Positions 40,677 to 50,566 are shown, counted from the stretch's first letter. The stretch is 64,000 nucleotides of DNA from an uncultured Pseudomonadales bacterium (GCA_958296405.1 OY282519.1:558001-622000), one strand, 5' to 3'. Made by a program: numbers and translations. The notes: generated by a model from the sequence alone, not told the origin.

Positions 40677-41960
40677 ATGTTCACGGAACTGCCGACGCCG
40701 CTTGGGGAGCGGGTTGAGTTCGCGTCTGCGGGGTGGCTGAAGGAGGTGGAGCGGTTTCTTTCGGAACGGGCGGACGCGCTGCCGGACACGGAATTCGCGT
40801 TCGCGATGCGCCTCGACAATCCGCCGCCGCACTTGCATGAGGGCACGGAACCGTTTGGCTTCACGGTGTCCTTGCGGCGTGGCGCCGTGGCCGTGGCGCC
40901 AACGCCCAGCGAAGCTGTGGACGTCCATCGCCGGGCGGACTACAACGCGGCGCTGCCATTCGCTTGGACCGTGCATGGCGGCGACGACGCCATCCGCGCG
41001 CGCATTCAGCGGGAGTACCAACTGCTCGCGGGCGACCGCTATCCGCCAACCGACGCGCACCCGCCCTTAGAACCCCGCTTGGCGCAAACGCTTGCGGACT
41101 TGCACGATCACATGGCGCGGCGCACCGTCAACAATCCAGATGTCGAGCATCGCATCAAGCATTTTGGGCTGACAGCCAACGTCGCCGAACTCGCCGAACG
41201 TGGCTACACCGTCCTGCCCAACGCCTTCTCTGCGGAATTCGCGAACGCGCTGCGCGCCGAGACGCATCGCAACCATGACGCCAACCCGCCCGATGCGGGT
41301 TTTCGCGCCACGATGCTGCTCAAGCGCGGCAGAATCTGGGAAGAGGCCGCCGTGCATCCGTGGGTGCTGGCGCTCGCCGAATGGCTGCTTGGACGCGGCT
41401 GCCTCATGTATCAGTCCGACACCATCGTGAAGGGCGCTGGCCTCGACACGCATCCGGGCCTGCATTCCGACTACGCGGCGTCGATGGTTGCCGAGCCGTT
41501 CCCGGAGTTCTGTCTGGAGGCGACCGCGGTGTGGGCCATCGACGACTTCAGCGGCGACGCCGGCCCCACCTGTGTGCTGCCCGGCAGCCACCGTCAAGGC
41601 CGGCAAGTGCCAGCGGGCACCACCCAAGCCGGCACATCGACGCTCGAAATGCCCTCAAGCAGCATCGCGTTTTGGCATGGAGCGCTGTGGCACGGCTCGA
41701 CGCTGCGCAGAGCGCCCGGCAAGCGCACCTCGCTGCACAATGCGTACTCGAGGAACTTCGTGCGTCCGGTGGAGCGTTACGAGGACATTGACGCGGACAT
41801 CCTGAACCGCAATCCGCCCGCCTTTGCCACCCTCTGCGGCTTGGACGACGCCTTCGGCAAGAGCGGCGAGGCCGGGGCAGACTTTGCCCGCCTAGGCTAC
41901 GCCGCCAGAGCCGGATACGGCCGCACGGCGCTGCCGCAAGGCGCGTCGCGCTTCGGCTGA
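40677..41960 (+). CDS. Phytanoyl-CoA dioxygenase-family Fe(II)/2-oxoglutarate enzyme, with extra N-terminal domain
   Basis: 427 residues from an ATG with GGGAG upstream. The C-terminal ~280 residues are a PhyH dioxygenase: HPGLHSDYAAS supplies the His-x-Asp, FWHGALWHGSTLR the distal His, and a following Arg binds 2-oxoglutarate. ADY/FATL and VLPGSHR are also typical. The N-terminal ~115 residues (LGERVEFASAGWLKEVERFLSERADALPDTEFAFAMRLDNPP) resemble an SCP2-like lipid/sterol-binding domain, an uncommon fusion. It may hydroxylate a lipid-like or CoA-linked substrate. Convergent with the ADH that follows. Confidence 0.83.
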   Translation: MFTELPTPLGERVEFASAGWLKEVERFLSERADALPDTEFAFAMRLDNPPPHLHEGTEPFGFTVSLRRGAVAVAPTPSEAVDVHRRADYNAALPFAWTVHGGDDAIRARIQREYQLLAGDRYPPTDAHPPLEPRLAQTLADLHDHMARRTVNNPDVEHRIKHFGLTANVAELAERGYTVLPNAFSAEFANALRAETHRNHDANPPDAGFRATMLLKRGRIWEEAAVHPWVLALAEWLLGRGCLMYQSDTIVKGAGLDTHPGLHSDYAASMVAEPFPEFCLEATAVWAIDDFSGDAGPTCVLPGSHRQGRQVPAGTTQAGTSTLEMPSSSIAFWHGALWHGSTLRRAPGKRTSLHNAYSRNFVRPVERYEDIDADILNRNPPAFATLCGLDDAFGKSGEAGADFARLGYAARAGYGRTALPQGASRFG

Positions 41961-41989
41961 CGCGGCCCGAGGAACCGCCGCGCCCGGCT

Positions 41990-43087
41990 TCAAACCTCGA
42001 AATCGAGAATCGCGCGCCCGGCGATGCGGCCTTCCGCGAGCGCGGTGGTCGCCTCGTTGATGTCGTCGATGGCGTAGCGCGCGGTGACCATCGCGTCCAG
42101 ATCCAAGTCGCCATTCGCCTGCCACGCCAAGAACGTCGGAAAGTCCCGATCCGGGGCGCAGGAACCGCCGATGCTGCCGCGGAACTGCTTCTCCTGCACA
42201 ACCATCGCCAGCGCGTTCAGTTCCACGGGCTCGCTGGGGATGCCAACGAGCACAGCCATCCCACCTTGGCAGACGCCGAAAGCGCCTGGGCGGCAGGCTG
42301 GCACGAGCTGCTCCATGGTCGTTTTCAACCCGATGCAGTCCAGCGCATAGTCCACGCCCGTCACCGGGCGGCGCTGGAAGTTCGATTGCCCAGGGCGGCC
42401 GGCGATGGCGTGGATCTGTTCGATGGGGTCGCCCTGTGCCGCATTGACACCATGCGTGGCGCCGAAACGCTTGGCGAACTCGAGCTTCGCGTCGTCCACA
42501 TCCACGGCGATGATCGGCTCAGCGCCACGCATCCGCGCCGCCACCACCGCGGCAAGCCCCACGCCGCCAACGCCGAATACCGCAACGCTCTCGCCCCGCT
42601 GCACATTGGCGGTGTTGAGCACTGCGCCGGCACCGGTCATCACGGCGCAACCGATGATGGCGCCGACTTTGCGCGGCATGTCGGCGCCGGCCTTCACGAC
42701 GTATTGCTCATCGGCGATGGTGCAATCTGCCCAAGTGAAGACGTTCGGCGAAACGGCCTCGCCCTCGGCTAGGTCGAGCGCGGCAATGGTTGGCGCCGTC
42801 GCAGCGCCGGCCGCATTGCGCGGCACCCATGTGAGGAGCACGATGTCTCCTTCTTGCACATGCGTGACGGCAGCGCCGGCCGCGATCACAACGCCCGTCG
42901 ATTCGTGGCCCAAGAGCACGGGGGCTCGGCGCGGGCGGTGCATCTGGTGCAGTTGCGAATGACACACGCCAGACGCGAACTGCTTGACGATGACTTGCGC
43001 CGGCCCTGGGTCTGGCAACGCGACCTCGCGCACCTCAAGCGGCACGTTTCCGGGCGGCTGCACGACGACGCGAGCAGGTGTTGGCAT
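41990..43087 (-). CDS. Zinc-dependent alcohol dehydrogenase lacking the structural zinc loop
   Basis: 365 residues. Catalytic zinc ligands are present: ASGVCHSQLHQMHRP, GHESTGVVIAAG and a Cys in GCAVMTGAGAVLNTANV. The NAD-binding VAVFGVGGVGLAAVVAARMRGAEPIIAVDVDDAKLEFAKRFGATHGVN is normal. However, where the four-Cys structural-zinc loop normally lies, the sequence reads TWVPRNAAGAATAPTI with no Cys. Such loss is known in a few MDR subgroups and usually goes with altered oligomers. Located directly after the PhyH gene on the opposite strand; the next upstream gene, uppS, lies 75 bases further left in its own direction. Substrate unknown. Confidence 0.87.
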   Translation of the reverse strand: MPTPARVVVQPPGNVPLEVREVALPDPGPAQVIVKQFASGVCHSQLHQMHRPRRAPVLLGHESTGVVIAAGAAVTHVQEGDIVLLTWVPRNAAGAATAPTIAALDLAEGEAVSPNVFTWADCTIADEQYVVKAGADMPRKVGAIIGCAVMTGAGAVLNTANVQRGESVAVFGVGGVGLAAVVAARMRGAEPIIAVDVDDAKLEFAKRFGATHGVNAAQGDPIEQIHAIAGRPGQSNFQRRPVTGVDYALDCIGLKTTMEQLVPACRPGAFGVCQGGMAVLVGIPSEPVELNALAMVVQEKQFRGSIGGSCAPDRDFPTFLAWQANGDLDLDAMVTARYAIDDINEATTALAEGRIAGRAILDFEV

Positions 43088-43162
43088 GGCATTTCCTCCA
43101 AGTTGCGCGACGCGCCCTCCAGATTGCGCGGGGCGCGCTCTGAGCAGCCGCGGCTGCCGCGG

Positions 43163-43912
43163 TCAGCGCCGCCCGTAGCGCCGTTGGCGCGAGCGAAAGT
43201 CTGCCACGGCGCGACGCAGGCTGTCGGCGTCGAAATCTGGCCAGCAATCCTCCGTGAAGTAAAGCTCAGCGTACGCGATGTCCCACAGCAGGAAGTTGCT
43301 GATGCGGCGTTCACCGCCGGTGCGGATGCAGAGGTCCGGCGGCGGCAGTTCGGCCAAGTTGAGGTACGAGGCGAACGTGGTGTCGTCGATGCCGCTTGGA
43401 TCTAAGCGGCCCGCAGACGCATCGGCGGCGAGGCGCCGCGCGGCTTGAGCGATGTCCCAGCGGCCGCCGTAGTTCACCGCCACGGTCAGGAACAGGCGCT
43501 CGTTCAGCCGCGTCATCTGTTCGGCGCGATTCATCAAGCGCTGCAGGTCTGTAGTGAAGCGGCTGCGGTCGCCAATGATGTAGAGCTTCACTTCGTTGTC
43601 GCGCAGTTCGTCGAGGTCATCCTGCAGAAAGCCCCGCATGAGCTTCATCAACAGGCCCACCTCGCGCTGCGGCCGCAGCCAGTTCTCGGTGCTGAACGCG
43701 AACAGGGTGAGGTACTCGACGCCGGCATCCACGCACGCTTCGGCAACGCGCTTGACGTTGTTGGCGCCAGCGCGGTGCCCGGCGGCCGCCGGCAGGTTGC
43801 GGCGCGTGGCCCAGCGCCGATTGCCGTCCATGATGATGGCGACATGGCGGGGCCCGGCAGAAGCCGCGCCGGCGTCCTGAGTGCGCGCTAGTTCAAGTTG
43901 CGGTTCGGACAT
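43163..43912 (-). CDS. uppS: Undecaprenyl diphosphate synthase
   Basis: 249 residues from ATG 43912 (MSEPQLELART); upstream in-frame residues are not conserved. It makes the C55 lipid carrier by adding IPP units to FPP with Z geometry. Seen: HVAIIMDGNRRWATRRNLP (Asp and the NxR), AGANNVKRV, YLTLFAFSTENWLRP, RLFLTVAVNYGGRWDI, DLCIRTGGERRISNFLLWDIAYAELYFTEDCWPDF, the complete family motif set. Length is normal. Unusually it is not in the frr-uppS-cdsA cluster but stands between acs and an ADH. Confidence 0.95.
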   Translation of the reverse strand: MSEPQLELARTQDAGAASAGPRHVAIIMDGNRRWATRRNLPAAAGHRAGANNVKRVAEACVDAGVEYLTLFAFSTENWLRPQREVGLLMKLMRGFLQDDLDELRDNEVKLYIIGDRSRFTTDLQRLMNRAEQMTRLNERLFLTVAVNYGGRWDIAQAARRLAADASAGRLDPSGIDDTTFASYLNLAELPPPDLCIRTGGERRISNFLLWDIAYAELYFTEDCWPDFDADSLRRAVADFRSRQRRYGRR

Positions 43913-44017
43913 CCAGTGCCTTGGCGCTCGCCCCGGCGCCAAGTCTAGTCGCCGAGTGAGCGGCGAACCGTGCAAAATCCTCGCAAACTCAACCGCGTGG
44001 GCACCAACCAAGGTGAC

Positions 44018-45952
44018 TCAGGCACGGTGCCCGGCTACCAGCTCCGCCATCACGGATGGGTCCGCAAGGGTTGTGGTGTCGCCGAGTTCGTCCACCTCAC
44101 CCGCGGCGATCTTGCGCAGAATCCGGCGCATGATCTTGCCAGAGCGGGTCTTCGGCAGCTCCGGCGCGAATTGAATGGCATCGGGCCGCGCGAATGCTCC
44201 GATGCCAGCGCGCACCATGCCTTCCAACTCGCCGCGCAGCGCGGCGACGTCTTGGTTGTGGCCAACCATCAGGGTGACATAGGCGTAGATGCCTTCGCCC
44301 TTGATCGCGTGCGGGAAACCCACCACCGCGGCTTCGGCCACCGCGGGATGCTCCACCAGCGCGCTCTCGACCTCCGCGGTGCCAAGCCGGTGCCCAGAGA
44401 CGTTCATGACGTCATCCGTGCGCCCGGTGATCCAGTAGTAGCCGTCCGCATCCCGGCGCGCCGCGTCGCCGGTGAGGTAGAAGCCGGGGAAGGCGGCGTA
44501 GTAGGTGTCGATCACCCGTTGATGGTCGCCATGCACCGTGCGGATCTGGCCCGGCCAAGAGGCAGCGATGGCGAGCGACCCTGCCGCTTCGGTGTTCTCA
44601 ATCACCTGCCCTTGCGCATCGAGCAGCACGGGCTGCACACCGAAGAACGGCAGCGTCGCGGAACCGGGCTTCAGGTCCGTCGCCCCCGGCAGCGGCGCGA
44701 TCATGATGCCGCCCGTTTCCGTCTGCCACCAAGTGTCCACAATCGGGCGGCGCCCCTCGCCCACCACGCGGTGGTACCACTCCCACGCTTCGGGATTGAT
44801 CGGCTCGCCCACCGTGCCAAGCAATTGCAGGCTCTCCCGCGAGGTGCAGGTGACAAATGCGTCGCCTTGGGCCATGAGTTGGCGAATCGCGGTGGGAGCG
44901 GTGTAGAAGATGTTGACTCGATGCTTGTCCACCACCTGCCAAGCTCTGGACGCATCCGGCCATGTGGGGACGCCTTCGAACATCAGCGTCGTGGCGCCAT
45001 TGGCAAGGGGGCCGTACACGATGTAGGAATGTCCGGTAATCCAACCCACGTCCGCGGTACACCAATGAATGTCGCCGTCGTGGTAGTCGAAAACCAGCTC
45101 GTGGCTCATTGCGGCGTGCAGCAGGTAGCCGCCAGTGCCATGCTGCACCCCCTTGGGGCGGCCGGTGCTGCCGGAGGTGTAGAGGATGAACAGCGGATCC
45201 TCGGCGTCCATAGGCTCAGGCTCGCATGTTGCCGGCTGCCCTGCCGTGGCTTCGTGGTACCAGACGTCGCGCCCCGCTCGCCACGGCACATCGGCGCCGG
45301 TGCGCCGCGCCACCAAAACGGTGTGTACGTCCGGACACTCGGCCAAGGCTTGGTCCGCGTTCTCCTTCAACGGCACGATGCGGCCGCCACGCACCCCTTG
45401 GTCTGCGGTGATGAGCGTTCGACAGTCTGAATCCAAGATGCGGTCGCGCAGCGACTGGGGCGAGAAGCCGCCGAACACCACCGAGTGAATGGCGCCGATG
45501 CGGGCGCACGCGAGCATGGCGTAGGCGGCCTCGGGAATCATCGGCATGTAGATGCACACCCGATCCCCTTTGCGCACGCCGCGGTCCTTGAGGGCATTGG
45601 CGAGACGGCACACTTCATCGTGCAACGCTTGGTAGCTGATGGCCTTGGCGACGTCCGGGTCGTCCCCCTCCCACAGGATGGCCGTCTGGCCGCCGCGAGT
45701 CGGCAGGTGACGATCGATGCAGTTGTAGGCGGCGTTCAGCTTGCCGCCAATGAACCAAGCCGCCTGGCCCTTGGGCAAATCCGACGCCGACACGGTGTTC
45801 CATGCAGCAATCCAATCCAAACGCTGGCGCGCCTGCTCGGACCAAAAGCCGTCCGGGTCGTCGATGGAACGCCGGTACATCGCTTCATAGGTATCGCGGT
45901 CCACGTGTGCGCGGCGCTTCATGTGCTCCAAGACGGGATAGACGTCTGTCAT
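44018..45952 (-). CDS. acs: Acetyl-CoA synthetase
   Basis: 644 residues. It makes acetyl-CoA from acetate, ATP and CoA. Seen: the P-loop [73 protein letters not shown], and the C-terminal [22 protein letters not shown] with the catalytic, acetylatable Lys. The length and N-terminal [12 protein letters not shown] region are standard. Order pgi-acs at the end of the pcnB block recalls Pseudomonas pgi-acsB. A 20-base tandem duplication sits immediately before its start. Confidence 0.95.
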   Translation of the reverse strand: MTDVYPVLEHMKRRAHVDRDTYEAMYRRSIDDPDGFWSEQARQRLDWIAAWNTVSASDLPKGQAAWFIGGKLNAAYNCIDRHLPTRGGQTAILWEGDDPDVAKAISYQALHDEVCRLANALKDRGVRKGDRVCIYMPMIPEAAYAMLACARIGAIHSVVFGGFSPQSLRDRILDSDCRTLITADQGVRGGRIVPLKENADQALAECPDVHTVLVARRTGADVPWRAGRDVWYHEATAGQPATCEPEPMDAEDPLFILYTSGSTGRPKGVQHGTGGYLLHAAMSHELVFDYHDGDIHWCTADVGWITGHSYIVYGPLANGATTLMFEGVPTWPDASRAWQVVDKHRVNIFYTAPTAIRQLMAQGDAFVTCTSRESLQLLGTVGEPINPEAWEWYHRVVGEGRRPIVDTWWQTETGGIMIAPLPGATDLKPGSATLPFFGVQPVLLDAQGQVIENTEAAGSLAIAASWPGQIRTVHGDHQRVIDTYYAAFPGFYLTGDAARRDADGYYWITGRTDDVMNVSGHRLGTAEVESALVEHPAVAEAAVVGFPHAIKGEGIYAYVTLMVGHNQDVAALRGELEGMVRAGIGAFARPDAIQFAPELPKTRSGKIMRRILRKIAAGEVDELGDTTTLADPSVMAELVAGHRA

Positions 45953-45955
45953 TGC

Positions 45956-45993
45956 TTCCTCATGGTGTTCGTGTTTTCCTCATGGCGTTCGCG
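45956..45993. repeat. 20-base tandem duplication upstream of acs
   Basis: Two adjacent copies of TTCCTCATGG(T/C)GTTCG(T/C)G with a 20-base period, differing at two positions. It lies just upstream of the acs ATG, where it could duplicate a leader segment, but it resembles no known operator and may be a chance slippage product. Confidence 0.6.
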
Positions 45994-46095
45994 CCGAATT
46001 GTCAGCCGCCACGCCCGGCGCGGCGGTGCCATGGCGGCGTGTCAGGCCTCGCCGGCGTTGCCGCCCGGCGGCGCCCTCATAGCGGCCGCGGAGCG

Positions 46096-47700
46096 CTAAT
46101 CATGCGGTGAGTCGCCGCGCCGCCGCAAGGCGCTCACCAGCCCCGAGGCACTGGCGTCCATTCCTGCCGGCGCGCCGCCGCCGAGCGCGGTGAAGGCGGT
46201 GTCCGCGAGGGCCTTGCCAAGCTCCACCCCCCACTGATCGAATGGGTTGATCCTCCACAAGACGCCTTGGCAGAACGCTTTGTGCTCGTATAAGGCCAGC
46301 AAGCTGCCAAGATGCTGCGGCGTCAGATCGTCCAGCAGGATGGTGGTGCTCGGCTGATTGCCGGACACGGCGCGATGCGCGGCCAGCGGGTCTCCGCTAA
46401 GACGCGCCGCCGGCTGCCCCTCGGCCAACGCTTGGCCCTGCGCCAGGCAGTTGGCCAACAGCCAGCGATGCCGCTCGGCGAGGTCACGGCCGGGCGCGGC
46501 GACGGCAATGAAGTCCACGCTGCAGGCGCGGGTGCTTTGCAACAGCCACTGATGGAACGCGTGCTGGCCATTGGTTTCCTCGCCGCCCCACACGAGGGGC
46601 GCGGTGTGGGCGTCGCACGGGCTGCCGTTCGTGCGCACGGACTTGCCGTTGCTTTCCATTTCGAGTTGCTGCAAGTATGCCGGCAGCGGCGCCAAGCGTT
46701 CGTCGTAGGGCAGCACGGCATGGGCGGCGGCGCCAAGAAAGTTGGCGTTCCACAGGCCGAGAAGAGCCAACAAGATTGGGCCGTTCGCATCCGGCCGCGC
46801 AGTTCGAAAGTGGCGATCGACGGCGTGGGCGCCGGCGAGCAGCGAGCGAAAGCCTTCGGCGCCGATTGCGAGGGCCAGCGGCAAGCCGGCCGCGGACCAC
46901 AGCGATTGTCGGCCCCCCAGCCAATCCCACATGGGCAAGCACTCGCCCACGCCAATGCCGGAGCGCTGCGCTTCAGCGGCATTCGCAGTGACGGCGATGA
47001 AGTGCTGCGCGATGCCATCCGCGCTGCCCATGCGTTCGAGGAACCAACTGCGCGCATGGTGGGCGTTGAGCAGCGTCTCGCTGGTGCGGAACGATTTGGA
47101 GACCACCACCACGAGCGTCTCCGCTGGATCTAATCCCGCAAACGCGCGGAACGCCGCACGGCCATCCAAGTTGGCGAGGAAACGGATGTCGAAACGCCTC
47201 GCACCGCCAGGCGCCAGCGCTTCCGTCGCCAGCCGCGGGCCCAGCTCCGAACCGCCGATGCCGATGTGGACGACGTGGCGGAACGGCTTGCCGGTGCTGC
47301 CCCGGCGCCCGCCGCGGCGCAAGGCTTCGGCAATGGCCAGGAACCTAGCGGTGGCAACTTCAATGGCGTCCGCCACAGCCGGCGGCCGCTCGGCGGCCGG
47401 TGCCCGCAGGGCGGTGTGCAGCGCGGCGCGGCCCTCGGTGACATTCACGATGTCGCCGCGAAACAACGCATCAACGGCCTGCGGCACCTGCCGTTCCGCG
47501 GCAAGCGCGGTCAATGCCGCGATGGTGTCACGGGTTACCCGTTGCCGTGAGAAGTCCAGCAACAGCCCACCCACGCGCAGGCTCATGGCATCAAAGCGCC
47601 GCTCGGTGGCTGCCAAATCCCGCAGGTGATCGCCGGCGTTGCGCGAAGCAAGCGATGCCAATCGACCCCAAGCTCCAGATGGCTTCGAGCCGGCGCTCAT
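46096..47700 (-). CDS. pgi: Glucose-6-phosphate isomerase
   Basis: 534 residues, a typical length. It interconverts glucose-6-phosphate and fructose-6-phosphate. Seen: HIGIGGSELGPRLATEAL, the VVVVSKSFRTSETLLNA and DWLGGRQSLWSAAGLPLALAIG active-site regions, EMESNGKSVRTNG, and LVWGGEETNGQHAFHQWLLQ. The catalytic Glu and His are in the conserved places. It sits behind pcnB with a 63-base gap on the same strand. The first 40 residues are less conserved. Confidence 0.95.
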   Translation of the reverse strand: MSAGSKPSGAWGRLASLASRNAGDHLRDLAATERRFDAMSLRVGGLLLDFSRQRVTRDTIAALTALAAERQVPQAVDALFRGDIVNVTEGRAALHTALRAPAAERPPAVADAIEVATARFLAIAEALRRGGRRGSTGKPFRHVVHIGIGGSELGPRLATEALAPGGARRFDIRFLANLDGRAAFRAFAGLDPAETLVVVVSKSFRTSETLLNAHHARSWFLERMGSADGIAQHFIAVTANAAEAQRSGIGVGECLPMWDWLGGRQSLWSAAGLPLALAIGAEGFRSLLAGAHAVDRHFRTARPDANGPILLALLGLWNANFLGAAAHAVLPYDERLAPLPAYLQQLEMESNGKSVRTNGSPCDAHTAPLVWGGEETNGQHAFHQWLLQSTRACSVDFIAVAAPGRDLAERHRWLLANCLAQGQALAEGQPAARLSGDPLAAHRAVSGNQPSTTILLDDLTPQHLGSLLALYEHKAFCQGVLWRINPFDQWGVELGKALADTAFTALGGGAPAGMDASASGLVSALRRRGDSPHD

Positions 47701-47763
47701 GGCGCGGCCAAGTGATCGTTCAAACGCGCCCGGCCACGCCGCAGCGCGGCCGATAGTGGTGGC

Positions 47764-49023
47764 TCACGGAGCGCTTTCCGCGAGCGCACGCCCGCGTCGC
47801 GGCCCACGGCGGACGCGACGCCGACCACCACCGCGCGGCGCCTCATGCAACGGACGGCGCTCCACCGGATGTTCCACCTGCAGGTCTGTCCACCAACGGG
47901 TGAGCTCTGGGTCGGTTTCGCCGATTTGCGAGCGCAGCGCCAGAAAGTCGTACGCGGCGCGAAACCGCGGATGCTCAAGCAAGCGCTTGGGATTGCGGCG
48001 CGAACGTCGCTCAAGGCCACTCTGCAAGCGCCACACATCCAACACAAAATGGGACAGGCGGCGCGGGAAGGCAATCGTCAGCCGCTGTTCGTCCATCACG
48101 GCATGCGCTGCCTTCAGTCGTTCGTCCGCCGCGTTGGGCGCCGTCGCCGCCGGTGCGACGCGGCGCTGGAACTCCGGCCAGCAGATGGCCGCGAGTAGGA
48201 AGGCCGGCGTGACGGGCTTGTCCGCCGATATCCGCTCATCGGTGTTTTCGAGGGCGGCCTGCGCCAAGGCGTCTTCGTCCTTGGACAACGGGAACAGTAT
48301 CTCCGGCAAGTCGTACTGCCACATGAGCGACCATGCCGCGGCGGCGTTGCCCTGCATGAAGAGTTTGTTGAACTCGTCAAAGAGGCGCGCCGGGGGAATC
48401 GCCGTCAACAGTTCGGCCAAGGGGCCGATGGCGGCGGCGATGTCGGCGCGCAACGACAGCGATAGTTTCGCCGCAAAGCGCACCGCGCGCAGGATGCGCA
48501 CCGGGTCTTCGCGAAAACGCGCGGCTGGGTCGCCGACGCAGCGCAACTCGCGCCGCTCGATGTCCATCAGGCCGCCGGTGTAATCCAGCAGCACGTCCTC
48601 CACCGGATCGTAGTAGAGCGCGTTGACGGTGAAGTCGCGCCGGAAGGCATCCTCCGGCAAGGTGCCATAAACGTTGTCGCTCAGCACCACGCCGTCCGCC
48701 GACACGTCGCCCTCCACGTTGCCGCGCCGAAACGTCGACACCTCGATGAGCTCGCGCCGGAAGCGCACATGGGCAATGCGGAACCGCCGGCCGATGATGC
48801 GCGTGCGCGGCAAGGCGCGCTTGACTTCGTCTGGGGTCGCGCTGGCGGCGACATCGAAGTCCTTCGGCACCCGGCCCAACAACAGGTCGCGCACACAGCC
48901 GCCCACCAACCACGCTTCGTGCCCGGCGTCGCGCAGCGCCTCCACCACTTGGACGGCACCGGCAGGCACGGCGTCCCGATCCAGCGTCGGCTGCTCTACC
49001 CGGACAGGTTGGGGTTCGCTCAA
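47764..49023 (-). CDS. pcnB: Poly(A) polymerase I (class II CCA-like nucleotidyltransferase)
   Basis: 419 residues. It adds A tails to RNA 3' ends, marking RNA for decay. Seen: AWLVGGCVRDLLLGRVPKDFDVAASATPDEV with the DxD metal pair, TRIIGRRFRIAHV, DAFRRDFTVNALYYDPVEDVLLDYTGGLMDI, and REDPVRILRAVRFAAKL. The end is very basic (RRPLHEAPRGGGRRRVRRGPRRGR), as in PcnB rather than tRNA CCA-adding enzymes. It lies downstream of the CbrB-like gene, as in Pseudomonas, but here the usual neighbour folK is missing. Confidence 0.93.
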   Translation of the reverse strand: MSEPQPVRVEQPTLDRDAVPAGAVQVVEALRDAGHEAWLVGGCVRDLLLGRVPKDFDVAASATPDEVKRALPRTRIIGRRFRIAHVRFRRELIEVSTFRRGNVEGDVSADGVVLSDNVYGTLPEDAFRRDFTVNALYYDPVEDVLLDYTGGLMDIERRELRCVGDPAARFREDPVRILRAVRFAAKLSLSLRADIAAAIGPLAELLTAIPPARLFDEFNKLFMQGNAAAAWSLMWQYDLPEILFPLSKDEDALAQAALENTDERISADKPVTPAFLLAAICWPEFQRRVAPAATAPNAADERLKAAHAVMDEQRLTIAFPRRLSHFVLDVWRLQSGLERRSRRNPKRLLEHPRFRAAYDFLALRSQIGETDPELTRWWTDLQVEHPVERRPLHEAPRGGGRRRVRRGPRRGRALAESAP

Positions 49024-49104
49024 AAGGTGGTTCGCGGTGCGTCAGGGGCGGGCAGGGATATTAGGGGTTGGGCGCCGAAAGGGAAAGACGCCCCGTTGCC
49101 CGCG

Positions 49105-50433
49105 TCAAAGCGCCTCCCGGCGTGGGCCCCGCTTGCGGGTGCGCCGGCGTGGAATGCCATGGCGCTTGCGGCGCTCCCACAGGCTCTTGCGGCTGATGCC
49201 CAAGCGCGTCGCCAGCTCCGTTTCCGTGAGCTGATCTTGGTTCTCCGCAACGAAGCGCACGAAGTAGTCCTCAAGGGAGACGCCGTTCTCGAAGCCGGCG
49301 GCAGCGCCGGCAGGCGGTTCGGGCGCACCGACGTCAATGGGCAACAGCCCAGCGCCGATCTCATCGCTTTCGCAGAGGATGGCGGCGCGTTCGACAGCGT
49401 TTTGCAACTCGCGCACGTTGCCGGGCCAAGCGTACGCCGCCATGGCCGCCAGCGCGGCAGTGGAGAAGCGCAGCGGCGCTTTGTTGAACTTCGCGGCGGC
49501 CCGGGCAGCAAGGAGCTGCGCCAGTTCCGGGATGTCGGCACCGCGCATCCTCAATGGCGGCACGGTGAGGCGCGCAGCGCTCAGCGAATTCAACAGGTCC
49601 GCCGAGAAACGCCCGCCAGCCGCCAACTGGTTGATGTCGCGGCGGGTGGCCGCGATCACGCGCACATCGACGCGCCGCCCAAGCGTGGCATGCACTGGCC
49701 GTGACTCGCCGTCACGCAAGAGTTCCAACAGGCGCGTTTGCGCGTTCGGTGGCAGCTCGCCCACTTCCTTCAGAAACAGCGTGCCGCCATGCGCCGCCTC
49801 CACCAACCCGGCCTCTGGCCTGCCGGCGGCAACGCGCGCATCGCCGAACAGCTCGGATTCGATCAGCGCTTCGGGAATGGCCAAACAATTCAGGGTGATC
49901 ATTGGCGCGTTGCGCCGCCCGCTGTCATGCAGAGCGCGCGCCACGAGCTCCTTGCCGGTGCCGGATTCCCCCTCGATCAACACCGCCCCGTTCGCCGCGG
50001 CGGCAGCGCGGATGCGGGCGAACAGGCTGAGCATCGGCATCGACCCGCCGTAGAGCGGCCAAACCGCCGGATGCGCCCCGCCGCCCCGCCCCACATCGCT
50101 CGCCAACGCGCGTTGCAGCGCATCGATCAACACTTCGGCCGCGACGGGCTGCTGCAAGTAATCTGCGGCGCCGCGGCGCATGCCCTGCACGGCGTCGGGC
50201 ACGTTCGCGTCCGCGGCGAGCAGCACGATCGGCGTCGGACGGGTCAACGCAATGGGATCCAATCTGGAAGGCAAGGAAGGGTTCGCCGCCACGATGTCGA
50301 AGACGGCGTGCTTCGACAACCCCTCGGCGGGCAGATCCGCAAGGGCCTCAACGGCGAAGCCCGCTGCATGGAGGCACGCGCGCAGCCGCTCGCGGGCCAC
50401 AGCATCGGGTTCCACCACGAGCACCCGCGTCAT
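49105..50433 (-). CDS. Degenerate sigma-54-type response regulator at the cbrB position
   Basis: 442 residues with the layout receiver (1-~115), AAA+ domain (~140-365), Fis-type helix-turn-helix (TETELATRLGISRKSLWERRKRHG). The parts look inactive for normal signalling: the receiver phosphoacceptor region reads DIVAANPSLP (Asn in place of Asp) and the Lys site reads DYLQQPV. Walker A is intact (GESGTGKE), but the Walker B reads GGTLFLKEV instead of LDE, and the GAFTGA loop is absent: ELFGDARVAAGRPEAGL jumps across it. It therefore should not remodel sigma-54 holoenzyme, and may act instead as a DNA-binding repressor or sigma-70 regulator, as described for some relatives. It lies between gluQ and pcnB where Pseudomonas has cbrA-cbrB; no kinase gene is present. 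Confidence 0.87.
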   Translation of the reverse strand: MTRVLVVEPDAVARERLRACLHAAGFAVEALADLPAEGLSKHAVFDIVAANPSLPSRLDPIALTRPTPIVLLAADANVPDAVQGMRRGAADYLQQPVAAEVLIDALQRALASDVGRGGGAHPAVWPLYGGSMPMLSLFARIRAAAAANGAVLIEGESGTGKELVARALHDSGRRNAPMITLNCLAIPEALIESELFGDARVAAGRPEAGLVEAAHGGTLFLKEVGELPPNAQTRLLELLRDGESRPVHATLGRRVDVRVIAATRRDINQLAAGGRFSADLLNSLSAARLTVPPLRMRGADIPELAQLLAARAAAKFNKAPLRFSTAALAAMAAYAWPGNVRELQNAVERAAILCESDEIGAGLLPIDVGAPEPPAGAAAGFENGVSLEDYFVRFVAENQDQLTETELATRLGISRKSLWERRKRHGIPRRRTRKRGPRREAL

Positions 50434-50566
50434 GGCAGCATCGGGCTGTTCCGAACGATCCCCATCCACGGCTCCTTCCTGCCCGCCAAGCGCCATCCGG
50501 GCACTTCGCTGGCGTAGGCGAGCGCTTGAGTCCATCTTAACAAAAGCAGGCGCGGCCACGATTTCG

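Noticed and set aside
43088-43162. Imperfect 21-base duplication (TCCAAGTTGCGCGACGCGCC-like) between the ADH and uppS
   Set aside because: Copies differ at several positions and are GC-biased; chance similarity cannot be excluded.
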